This document shows positions 45,584-53,675 of a DNA stretch of 64,000 bases, one piece after another (within the stretch, counting starts at the first letter, position 1; each line of letters starts with the position of its first letter). The DNA is from Phocaeicola coprophilus (GTDB lineage: Bacteria; Bacteroidota; Bacteroidia; Bacteroidales; Bacteroidaceae): positions 1-64,000 of the forward strand of contig JACJJM010000004.1 of NCBI GenBank assembly GCA_016900015.1. Reading direction: 5' to 3'. A program made the translations under genes and the position numbers. Below the pieces are notes generated by a model. It was not told where the DNA came from and did no database searches. It saw only the letters and a list, made by a program, of their open reading frames with translations.

Positions 45584-46822
45584 TCATGCCGAGGGAAGGC
45601 TGTCGGTCTTGTCCATGACCGACGAAGGTATGTCCTTACGAGGTGTGAGGCCCAACTCTTTGAGTTTGCCGAGGCTGGCGATGAGATTTCCATTGCCTCG
45701 TGCGAGCGTGCCGAACGCTTGGTCGTAGCTACGGCGCGTGTCGTCAAGCTGCTTCCCCACCCGCTCGAAAGTGGTGACGAAGGTAACGAACTTCTCATAG
45801 ATAAGATTGCCGCGGCGTATGATTTCTTCCACATTGCGCGACTGCCGCTCGCTCTGCCAGAGGTTGTAGGCCAGTTGCAGGGCCATCATGAGGTTGGAAG
45901 GGCTGATGAGAATGATGCCTTTCCGATAGGCATAGCTGAGCAACTCCTTGTCGCGCTCCAAAGCGGCAATGTATGCACCTTCGTTGGGAACAAACATCAG
46001 TACGTAGCCGATAGAGTCCTTCACGGCCTTCGAATAGTCCTTCGCTGCAAGCTCGTTGATATGTTCACGGACAGAGGCGAGATGAGCCGTCAGCGCGGCG
46101 TCCTGCTCCTCAGCCGTGGAAGCATTGACATAGTTCACATAGGCCGTAAATGACACTTTGGAGTCGATGACGACGCTGCGTCGTTCGGGAAAACGGACGA
46201 TGACGTCAGGACGCACGTTGCGTCCATCCTCCGTCGAGCAATTCTCCTGCACAAAATATTCCTCGCCCTTCCTCAACCCGGACTCTTCAAGCATACGTTC
46301 CAAAATCATCTCGCCCCAGTCGCCCTGCACCTTCGGATTGGCCTTCAGAGCCTTAGCGAGGCGGACTGCGTCTTCGCCCAACTGCTCCGTGCGCTTCATC
46401 AGTTCCTGTAGGGTGTGGTCGAAGGACTCCTTCTGGCGCGCACCGGCGATGCGGCTGTCGACGACGGACCGTCCCAGTTTCTCGATGTTGTCCTTCAGCG
46501 GAGCGAGCACAGCATCCATCTGTTCCCGGTTGGTCTGCTTCAGTGACGAAGCCTTGGAATCGAGGATTTCATTGGCCAGGTCACGAAACTCCGCTTTCAT
46601 GGCATCGGCTCTCCGGCGCATCTCGTCGTCCGACTCCTTCAGCATCCGGGATGTCTGTTCGTTTTGCTGGCGCAATGCGTCGGCTAACGCCTCCAGCCGT
46701 GCCTGCTGGCTATGCGCATCAGCAAGGTCGGCCTGTAACCGGCGGATACGGGAGCGCTCCAGCAAGAGACCTGCCAGGAGGCCGACTGCAAGTCCGCAGA
46801 CAAGAGCTAACAGCGTGGTCAC
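45584..46822 (-). CDS. rmuC: DNA recombination protein RmuC
   Basis: A 412-residue protein with an N-terminal membrane helix (LLALVCGLAVGLLAGLLL), a long coiled coil (about 25-150), and the RmuC nuclease-like core (KVQGDWGEMILERMLEESGL, RPDVIVRFPERRSVVIDSKVS, FVPNEGAYIAAL). It limits inversions between short repeats in E. coli. It starts with GTG; the codon overlaps the stop of the GNAT-nitrilase gene (GTGA), so translation is coupled. Confidence 0.94.
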   Translation of the reverse strand: MTTLLALVCGLAVGLLAGLLLERSRIRRLQADLADAHSQQARLEALADALRQQNEQTSRMLKESDDEMRRRADAMKAEFRDLANEILDSKASSLKQTNREQMDAVLAPLKDNIEKLGRSVVDSRIAGARQKESFDHTLQELMKRTEQLGEDAVRLAKALKANPKVQGDWGEMILERMLEESGLRKGEEYFVQENCSTEDGRNVRPDVIVRFPERRSVVIDSKVSFTAYVNYVNASTAEEQDAALTAHLASVREHINELAAKDYSKAVKDSIGYVLMFVPNEGAYIAALERDKELLSYAYRKGIILISPSNLMMALQLAYNLWQSERQSRNVEEIIRRGNLIYEKFVTFVTTFERVGKQLDDTRRSYDQAFGTLARGNGNLIASLGKLKELGLTPRKDIPSSVMDKTDSLPSA

Positions 46823-48357
46823 GGCTTAATCTTGACTTTGAGTTCATACAAGTCATTGCGCCGGTCGCGCAGGTTGCGCACGCTGCCATAGGTATGCAGC
46901 TCGCTGAGCAGGTTCAGGTCGACGTCGGACACGAGAATCATCTCCGTGTTCGGCGTAGCCTCCGCCCTGCGTCCATCCGTGGGGAAGGCAAAGTCGCAAG
47001 GGGTAAACACGCCTGATTGGGCATACTGGATGTCCATGTTGTGGACACGAGGCAGATTGCCCACACTGCCGGCAATGGCCACAAAGCATTCGTTTTCGAT
47101 GGCTCTGGCCTGTGCACAGATACGCACCCGCGAATAACCGTTTTGCGTGTCGGTGAGGAAGGGGACGAAAAGTATCTGCATCCCTTGGTCGGCCATGATG
47201 CGCGAGAGTTCGGGGAATTCGACATCGTAGCATATCAGGACTCCGATTTTCGCACAGTCTGTGTCGAAGGTCTTCACCATCTTTCCTCCGCTCAGTCCCC
47301 AGCTCTTGATTTCATCCGGAGTGACATGCACCTTCTCATACATCTCATAACTTCCGTCGCGACGGCAGAGGAAGCCCACATTGTAGAGCGAGCCATCTTC
47401 CTTGATGTAAGGCATACTGCCGGTGATGATGTTGATGTTATAACTGATGGCAAGGTTGATAAAACGGTCGCGCACATCTTCGGTGTACTTGGCAAGCCCA
47501 CGGATGGACTGCGCCTCGCCGAGATGGTTGTAGTTGGCCATCAGAGGGGCATTGAAATACTCAGGGAAAAGGACAAAGTCACTCTTGTAGTCCGACACCG
47601 CGTCAACGAAGAACTCCACTTGCTCGAACACATCGTCAAGCGTATTGTAGGAACGCATCTGCCATTGCACCAACCCGATGCGAACGGTCGTCTTCTTGTC
47701 GACATAGTCTTGCGTAGGAGGTTGGTAGTAGATGTTGTCCCACTGCAACAACGTGGCGCAGTGTTTTGACTCCTCGTCATTGGGCAGGTAGTTCTTCATC
47801 ACCCGGCGCACATGAAAATCGTTGGATAACTGGAACGTCAACACCGGGTCATAAATCTCACGCGAGCGCACTTTCTCGATGTACTCCTTCGGACGCATGT
47901 GGTCCGCATATTTATAGTAGTTCGGGATACGTCCGCCGAACATGATGGCTTTCAGGTTGAGTTTTTCGCAGAGTTCCTTGCGATATTCATACATACGACG
48001 TGCCAGGCGCAACCCGCGATAGTCCGGATGGATGAAGACTTCGATGCCATAAAGTATGTTGCCCTTCGGGTTGTGCGTATTGAATGTCTCGTTGCCCGTG
48101 ACTTTGGCATAGGTGTGGTCACCCTTCACCATGTCGTAATCGACGATGATGGACAGGGCACATCCGACGATTTTGCCATCCACCACCGTCACCACTTGTC
48201 CCTCAGGGAAAATGGTAATCAACGTCTTTATCTGTTCGCGTGTCCAGAAGACATCTTTGTCGGCATATACACGCGTAAACGACTGCGCCAGCTGGTCGTA
48301 GTCTTCCATCTGGAGGTTTCTCACCTCCACCTTGTTTATCTTATGCAATGTTTCCAT
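46819..48357 (-). CDS. GNAT acetyltransferase - carbon-nitrogen hydrolase fusion
   Basis: A 512-residue two-domain protein. Residues 10-210 are a GNAT domain (EVFIHPDYRGLRLARRMYEY, with the acetyl-CoA loop near 114-119). Residues 225-505 are a nitrilase-type hydrolase with the full triad: E266 (LFPEYF), K342 (YEKVHVTP) and C376 (VLICYDVEFPE). The fusion is known in Bacteroidetes and some other phyla, but the substrate is not. The pairing suggests N-acylation and amide cleavage on related molecules. It is followed by rmuC with overlapping codons. Confidence 0.9.
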   Translation of the reverse strand: METLHKINKVEVRNLQMEDYDQLAQSFTRVYADKDVFWTREQIKTLITIFPEGQVVTVVDGKIVGCALSIIVDYDMVKGDHTYAKVTGNETFNTHNPKGNILYGIEVFIHPDYRGLRLARRMYEYRKELCEKLNLKAIMFGGRIPNYYKYADHMRPKEYIEKVRSREIYDPVLTFQLSNDFHVRRVMKNYLPNDEESKHCATLLQWDNIYYQPPTQDYVDKKTTVRIGLVQWQMRSYNTLDDVFEQVEFFVDAVSDYKSDFVLFPEYFNAPLMANYNHLGEAQSIRGLAKYTEDVRDRFINLAISYNINIITGSMPYIKEDGSLYNVGFLCRRDGSYEMYEKVHVTPDEIKSWGLSGGKMVKTFDTDCAKIGVLICYDVEFPELSRIMADQGMQILFVPFLTDTQNGYSRVRICAQARAIENECFVAIAGSVGNLPRVHNMDIQYAQSGVFTPCDFAFPTDGRRAEATPNTEMILVSDVDLNLLSELHTYGSVRNLRDRRNDLYELKVKIKP

Positions 48358-48388
48358 TTTACTTTATGAATAATTCCACCAATGAAGT

Positions 48389-49561
48389 TTAAAGAGCCAG
48401 TTCGTAGATTTCCCTGGTCTCCTTACGTCCCAACTTCGCATAGAATCCCACCTCTTCGCCTTTGTCCTCATGGAGCTTTTTCACCAACAAGTCAATGTCA
48501 GGCTGCTCGATGCCCAACTGAGCAAATGTGACGGGCATACCGATGGAACGGAAGAATGCCTTCAGGCGTGCCACGGCTTCCAGCGCCATCGCCTTTTTGT
48601 CGTCAGACACCGGCACATCCCAGACCCGTTCGGCATATTGCGCCACCTTTCCGGCATGATGCGAAGCCATCCACGTCAGCCACGCCGGGAAAATCACGGC
48701 CAGACCGGCCCCGTGCGTCACGTCGTAGACGGCACTAATCTCATGCTCCATGTGGTGCGAGGTCCAGTCTTCTTCATTCCCCACGCCGCATGTCCCATTG
48801 TGGGCAATCATGCCCGACCACATCAGATTGGCCCGCGCCCCGTAGTCTTCAGGGTCTGCCATCACGCGGGGCGCTTCCGTGATGATGGCCTTCAATGTGC
48901 CTTCACACAGGCGGTCGGCTATCTCGGTGTCGGCAGTGTTCGTGAAATAGCGCTCCATGATATGAGCCATCATGTCGACAATGCCGGCAGCAGTCTGATA
49001 GGGAGGCAGCGTGTAGGTCAGTTCGGGATTCATAATCGAAAAACACGGGCGGAGCAATTCCGGCACGCGGATGCTCAGTTTCTGCAGGGTCGCCACCTTC
49101 GTAATCACCGAATTGCCAGACCCCTCACTGCCCGCTGCGGGAATCGTCAGGACCACTGCCACCTTCAGGGCTTTCCGGACACGCGCCTTCTGAATATAGA
49201 AATCCCAGAAATCACCGTCATAAGGCACGCCGGCTGCTATCGCCTTGGCCGTGTCGATGACCGACCCTCCGCCGACGGCCAACACCATATCGACCCCCTC
49301 CCGGCGGGCGAGGCTGATGCCTTCGTAGACTTTCGAGTCGACAGGATTGGGCTGTACGCCGCCCAGCTCTACAAACGGGATGCCTGCCTTGCCGAGCGCA
49401 TCCTTCACGCGGCCGAGCAGTCCGCTGCGGACGACAGAACCGCATCCGTAGACGAGCAACACGTTCGTCGCACCGTGTTTGCACGCCAATTCTCCTACTT
49501 GATTTTCTGTCCCCTTGCCGAAAACGAATTCGGTCGGGCTATAAAATGTAAAATTGTTCAT
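48389..49561 (-). CDS. Iron-containing alcohol dehydrogenase
   Basis: A 390-residue group III dehydrogenase, close to NAD(P)H-dependent butanol dehydrogenase/YqhD. AVGGGSVIDTAKAIAAG is the nucleotide-binding segment. The metal ligands are visible as GIVDMMAHIMERY (Asp, His), HHMEHEISAVYDVTHGAGLA (two His). The substrate is probably a short aldehyde. It is separated from the upstream spt gene by a hairpin and so may have its own promoter. Confidence 0.92.
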   Translation of the reverse strand: MNNFTFYSPTEFVFGKGTENQVGELACKHGATNVLLVYGCGSVVRSGLLGRVKDALGKAGIPFVELGGVQPNPVDSKVYEGISLARREGVDMVLAVGGGSVIDTAKAIAAGVPYDGDFWDFYIQKARVRKALKVAVVLTIPAAGSEGSGNSVITKVATLQKLSIRVPELLRPCFSIMNPELTYTLPPYQTAAGIVDMMAHIMERYFTNTADTEIADRLCEGTLKAIITEAPRVMADPEDYGARANLMWSGMIAHNGTCGVGNEEDWTSHHMEHEISAVYDVTHGAGLAVIFPAWLTWMASHHAGKVAQYAERVWDVPVSDDKKAMALEAVARLKAFFRSIGMPVTFAQLGIEQPDIDLLVKKLHEDKGEEVGFYAKLGRKETREIYELAL

Positions 49562-49607
49562 ATCCTTCAGTTTTATGTGATTATCAGGTCTACTGTCATT
49601 AATGAGT

Positions 49608-49651
49608 ACGGACTACACAATCTTCTTTTTGAAAGAATCTGTGTAGTCCGT
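49608..49651 (-). terminator. Hairpin between spt and the alcohol dehydrogenase gene
   Basis: Perfect 12-bp arms ACGGACTACACA (49608-49619) and its complement (49640-49651), 30 bp past the spt stop. There is no strong T tract on the minus strand, so termination may be partial. Confidence 0.55.
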
Positions 49652-49680
49652 CTGTATCATTTCTTATCCTTCGCTTTTCG

Positions 49681-50880
49681 TTATTGCTGAGGATTCAAGG
49701 GGATGTCCAAGGCTTTGTAACATTTCACCAGTTTCTCGATAGCGATGTCGACTTGTTCCTTGGTGTGAGTTGCCATCAACGAGAAACGAATCAGCGTGTC
49801 ATTCGGAGAACATGCCGGCGGCACCACCGGATTCACAAACACACCCTCGTCAAACAGCATCTTCGTCACCATGAACGTCTTGTCCATGTCGCGGACATAA
49901 AGCGGAATAATCGGCGTCGACGTATGGCCTATCTCAAATCCCAACTCGCGGAAACATTTCAAAGAATAATTCGTCACATCCCACAAATGCTGTATCCGTT
50001 CGGGCTCGCTCTTCAGGATGTGAAGCGCCTCGCGTGCAGCGGCTGTCGCGGCAGGCGTGTTGCTCGCGCTAAAGATATAAGAACGGGAGTTATGCCGCAG
50101 GTAGTTGATGACGGAAGAATCCGAAGCGATGAAGCCGCCGATTGCCGCCAGCGACTTGCTGAATGTGCCCATAATCAAATCGACGTCCTTCGTCACGCCA
50201 AAATGGTCACACGTGCCTCGTCCCTGACGGCCGAGGACACCAAGCCCGTGCGCTTCGTCGACCATGATGCTTGCATTGTATTTCTGCTTCAGCCGGACGA
50301 TTTCCGGCAAGTTGGCAATGTCTCCCTCCATGCTGAATACGCCATCCACGACAATCAGCTTCAGAGCGTCGGGGGCGCATTTTTGAAGTTCGCGCTCCAG
50401 GTCTTCCATGTCATTGTGCTTGAACTTCACCGCCGTGGAAAACGACAGACGACGTCCTTCGACGATGGAAGCATGGTCTAGCTCATCACAGAGGATATAG
50501 TCGTTACGTCCCGTCACGCAGGACACCACTCCCAGATTGACTTGAAATCCTGTCGAATAGATGATAGCTTCTTCCTTACCGACAAATTCTGCAAGTTCTT
50601 TTTCAAGAGAGAGATGCAAATCCAGCGTTCCGTTGAGAAAACGCGAGCCCGCGCATCCGGTCCCATACTTCCGGGTCGCTTCCACAGCCGCTTCGATGAC
50701 TTTGGGATGGTTTGTCAGTCCCAAATACGAATTTGACCCGAACATCAAGACCTTATGCCCGCTCATCATCACTTCCGTGTCTTGCCCACTTTCGATGCAT
50801 CTAAAATAAGGATATACGCCCTTTGCCATAATCTGTTGAGGCAGGTCGTACTTAGCTAATTTGTCTTGTAATAATCCCAT
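49681..50880 (-). CDS. spt: Serine palmitoyltransferase (sphingolipid synthesis)
   Basis: A 399-residue PLP enzyme of the alpha-oxoamine synthase family. The PLP lysine is K242 in GTFSKSLAAIGGF, with D208 and H211 in VDEAHGLG, and the glycine-rich GTGCAGSRFLNG. It condenses serine with a fatty acyl donor to start sphingolipid and ceramide synthesis. It is assigned to SPT rather than 2-amino-3-ketobutyrate ligase because of the N-terminal YFRCIESGQDTEV segment I associate with Bacteroides SPT, and the divergent lipid kinase gene nearby. Soluble and dimeric in the family. Confidence 0.82.
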   Translation of the reverse strand: MGLLQDKLAKYDLPQQIMAKGVYPYFRCIESGQDTEVMMSGHKVLMFGSNSYLGLTNHPKVIEAAVEATRKYGTGCAGSRFLNGTLDLHLSLEKELAEFVGKEEAIIYSTGFQVNLGVVSCVTGRNDYILCDELDHASIVEGRRLSFSTAVKFKHNDMEDLERELQKCAPDALKLIVVDGVFSMEGDIANLPEIVRLKQKYNASIMVDEAHGLGVLGRQGRGTCDHFGVTKDVDLIMGTFSKSLAAIGGFIASDSSVINYLRHNSRSYIFSASNTPAATAAAREALHILKSEPERIQHLWDVTNYSLKCFRELGFEIGHTSTPIIPLYVRDMDKTFMVTKMLFDEGVFVNPVVPPACSPNDTLIRFSLMATHTKEQVDIAIEKLVKCYKALDIPLNPQQ

Positions 50881-50975
50881 ATTTTTGTTTCTAATAAGCG
50901 ATCACTTGCTTATATTCTTATAACTTTTCTAACTTCACTGACTATCATTTCGATGAAAGCCTTAAAAACAGCGGG

Positions 50976-50983
50976 CAAAATTA
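50976..50983 (-). promoter_or_regulatory. -7 box of spt
   Basis: On the minus strand TAATTTTG fits TAnnTTTG, about 95 bp before the spt start. No good -33 element was found. Confidence 0.38.
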
Positions 50984-51140
50984 GCAAAAAATCCTGTTTC
51001 TCGGACAGCATTCACCATTTTTTTAAAAGAAAGGCGCGTATTGCATCATTTAGTTTACCTGATGAAACAAAAAACGATGTTTTCTGTTCAAAATAGAACC
51101 AAGACAAAACCAAAAACTTACGTTTTTTGCAGTCAATCGT

Positions 51141-51560
51141 GCGACGGCAAGCCGGAATCATTGATTCTTGGACCAAAACACGCGACAGCAAGCTGGAATC
51201 ATTGATTCCTGGGCCAAAACACGTGACAGCAAGCTAGAATCATTGATTCCTGCACCAAAACGCACGACAGCAAGCTAGAATCATTGATTCCTGCACCAAA
51301 ACGCACGACAGCAAGCTGGAATCATTGATTCCTGCATCAAAACGCGCGACGGCAAGCTAGAATCATTGATTCTTGGACCAAAACACGCGACAGCAAGCCG
51401 GAATCATTGATTCTTGGACCAAAACACGCGACAGCAAGCTAGAATCATTGATTCCTGAACCAAAACACGCGACGGCAAGCTAGAATCATTGATTCTTGGA
51501 CCAAAACACGCGACAACAAGCCGGAATCATTGATTCCTGGACCAAAACACGCGACGGCAA
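51141..51560 (+). repeat. Tandem array of ten 41-bp repeats
   Basis: Ten full copies start at 51141, 51182, 51223, 51264, 51305, 51346, 51387, 51428, 51469 and 51510, with a partial eleventh at 51551. Each contains the 13-bp palindrome GAATCATTGATTC and a conserved GCAAGC. Copies differ only by substitutions at a few fixed sites, mostly transitions; not one indel occurs. The array occupies half of the 839-bp gap between the divergent spt and lipid kinase genes. The rest of the gap holds the two -7 boxes and no gene. Confidence 0.96.
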
Positions 51561-51666
51561 CCCCGCCACGCGTGCCAACGGCTCCCCGCTCCTCCCCGCC
51601 ACTTTCCGACGGACGTCGCGCCCTGCTTTTTGAAGTCAGTTTTAAAGTATCTCTCCATTTTTTGCC

Positions 51667-51674
51667 TATCTTTG
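51667..51674 (+). promoter_or_regulatory. -7 box of the lipid kinase gene
   Basis: TATCTTTG fits TAnnTTTG, with a leader of about 40 nt. The -33 region is T-rich but not clear. Confidence 0.45.
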
Positions 51675-51719
51675 CAGACCTGATTATTAAAAAGCATAAA
51701 TTTAGAACCTAGGCATATC

Positions 51720-52763
51720 ATGGAGAAAAAGAAAATCATATTCATCGTAAACCCCATCTCCGGGACCCAAAGCAAGGACACGATAGTCGAGCTTATCAAA
51801 AAGCACCTTGACAAGGAAAAATATGATTTCGACATCATCCCGACACAGTTTGCAGGACATGCCATCGAGCTGGCCGCGATTGCCGCCGCTGAAAATGTCT
51901 TCATGGTCGTGGCCATCGGCGGAGACGGCACGGTCAACGAAGTGGGCCGTTCGCTCATCCACACGAACACCGCCCTGGGCATCATCCCGTGCGGCTCAGG
52001 CAACGGGCTCGCCCGCCACCTGCAAATCCCCATGGACCCCAAAAAAGCGATTGACATCATCAATGAAGGCGTGACAAGCTGCATTGACTATGGCACCATC
52101 AACAGCATCCCCTTCTTCTGCACCTGCGGAGTGGGATTCGACGCTTTTGTCAGCATGAAATTTGCCGAATCCGGACGCCGCGGACTGCTCACCTACCTCG
52201 AAAACATGCTTCATGAAAGCCTGAAGTACAAACCCGAGACCTACAACATCGAATTATGCGACGGCAATGAAGTGAAAACCCTCAAGGCCTATCTCATCGC
52301 ATGCGCCAATGCGTCCCAATACGGGAACAACGCGTACATCGCGCCCCAGGCTTCGCTCCATGACGGGCTGATCGACGTCACCGTGTTGGAACCTTTTACC
52401 GTGCTCGACGTGCCGGCCCTCTCGTTCCAGCTCTTCAACCGGACGCTCGACCAGAACAGCCGTATCAAGACGTTCCGCTGCCGCAAATTGCGCATTCACC
52501 GGGCCAAGGAAGGCGTCATCCATTTCGACGGAGACCCCATCATGGCCGGCAAGGACCTGGACGTGCAAGTCGTGCCCAAAGCATTGAACATCATCGTCAA
52601 CAGCAATAAGAAAAGAAAGATAAAAAAGCCCGAGTCGCTGCTCCAAATCGTCAGCGACTACTTCGTGGAGGTCAACACCCTGCGCAACAACATCCAGACG
52701 CGCAACAAACGATGGCTGGAACTGAACCGCAAGCTGCTGCGCCGGAAACTTTCCAAAAAATGA
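51720..52763 (+). CDS. Diacylglycerol/sphingosine-type lipid kinase
   Basis: A 347-residue protein with the DAGK catalytic motif AIGGDGTVNEV (GGDGT at 67-71) and the second conserved loop PCGSGNGLARHL (about 90-101). The C-terminal domain has the usual beta-sandwich (HFDGDPIMAGKDLDVQVVP) and then a basic helical tail of about 55 residues. The substrate may be diacylglycerol or a sphingoid base. Its divergent neighbour spt makes a sphingolipid substrate plausible; this is inference. It converges on trmN6, with only 2 bp between stops. Confidence 0.9.
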   Translation: MEKKKIIFIVNPISGTQSKDTIVELIKKHLDKEKYDFDIIPTQFAGHAIELAAIAAAENVFMVVAIGGDGTVNEVGRSLIHTNTALGIIPCGSGNGLARHLQIPMDPKKAIDIINEGVTSCIDYGTINSIPFFCTCGVGFDAFVSMKFAESGRRGLLTYLENMLHESLKYKPETYNIELCDGNEVKTLKAYLIACANASQYGNNAYIAPQASLHDGLIDVTVLEPFTVLDVPALSFQLFNRTLDQNSRIKTFRCRKLRIHRAKEGVIHFDGDPIMAGKDLDVQVVPKALNIIVNSNKKRKIKKPESLLQIVSDYFVEVNTLRNNIQTRNKRWLELNRKLLRRKLSKK

Positions 52764-52765
52764 GT

Positions 52766-53485
52766 TCAAAACGACAGGTAAAAATCTTTCGTCAACAATC
52801 TGTACGCTTCGGTGTACACGCGTGGCTCCGTCTCGATGAGCAGTTCGTCGTCCTGGATGCCATTTTGCCCGTCCGCGAATGTCCGGCGAAATGCCAGCAG
52901 GACACGTTTGGGCGGGACGCCGGCCAGCGTACGCACGACGGTCCGCCGCACCAGATAAAGTCCCCGGCCGGCAGCCGTCGCGATGAACTCAAATGAGGCA
53001 TCAAAGGGTATGACCACGGAAAACTCCCCCTCATCAGCCAACAGACGCCCCACAGAGGACAACAGGTCGTCAAATGTCAGCTCATCGACATGCCTCGCCC
53101 TCACGCGCTTGGCCTCAGGACTCTTCAGCGCACTTGCGAAATAAGGCGGATTGGAGACTATCGCGTCAAACCGCATACCGGGTTCGTAGGCTTTCGCATC
53201 GGCGCAGATGACCTCCACACGGCTGCTCCACGGGCTTGCCTGTACGTTTTCCGCGGCTTGGCAGGCGGCGTCGGCATCCAGTTCGACAGCGGCAATGCGG
53301 GCGACAGGATTCCGCTGGGCCGCCATCAGCGCAATAAGCCCTGTCCCGGTCCCAATGTCAAGGACCGTCGCCGCATTCTCCAGACTGGCCCATGCTCCCA
53401 GCAGCACGCCGTCCGTCCCCACCTTCATCGCGCACCGGTCGTGGCAGACCTTGAATTGTTTAAATTGAAAATATGGATTCGACAT
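52766..53485 (-). CDS. tRNA1(Val) adenine-37 N6-methyltransferase TrmN6
   Basis: A 239-residue SAM methyltransferase with VLDIGTGTGLIALMAAQ (SAM loop), ELDADAACQAAENV and the N6-adenine motif NPPYF. The opening FQFKQFKVCHDRCAMKVGTDGVLL is typical of YfiC/TrmN6. It modifies A37 of tRNA1(Val). It is transcribed away from lon. Confidence 0.9.
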   Translation of the reverse strand: MSNPYFQFKQFKVCHDRCAMKVGTDGVLLGAWASLENAATVLDIGTGTGLIALMAAQRNPVARIAAVELDADAACQAAENVQASPWSSRVEVICADAKAYEPGMRFDAIVSNPPYFASALKSPEAKRVRARHVDELTFDDLLSSVGRLLADEGEFSVVIPFDASFEFIATAAGRGLYLVRRTVVRTLAGVPPKRVLLAFRRTFADGQNGIQDDELLIETEPRVYTEAYRLLTKDFYLSF

Positions 53486-53589
53486 ACGATTGTTTTAAAG
53501 AACGGACAAAAATACAAAAGCTCCAGCAAGCTAATCCTTTTAATTAAGATTATTTGAGAAGCATCTGCCGTTATTTTATCCTGACGTGC

Positions 53590-53620
53590 TTTCTTTTTCG
53601 ATAAAGTCTATGTAAATTTG
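53590..53620 (+). promoter_or_regulatory. Promoter of lon-tgt-lptG
   Basis: TTTC (53590-53593), 19 bp, then TAAATTTG (53613-53620). This is a fair match to the Bacteroidetes pattern. The leader is about 50 nt. Confidence 0.5.
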
Positions 53621-53675
53621 CAGCCACTTTGCGCCTATTATATAAGGTATATATTCAACTTGACAAACAAGAAAC

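Noticed and set aside
51141-51560. CRISPR array
   Set aside because: Units are contiguous 41-bp direct repeats with no unique spacers, and there are no cas genes nearby.
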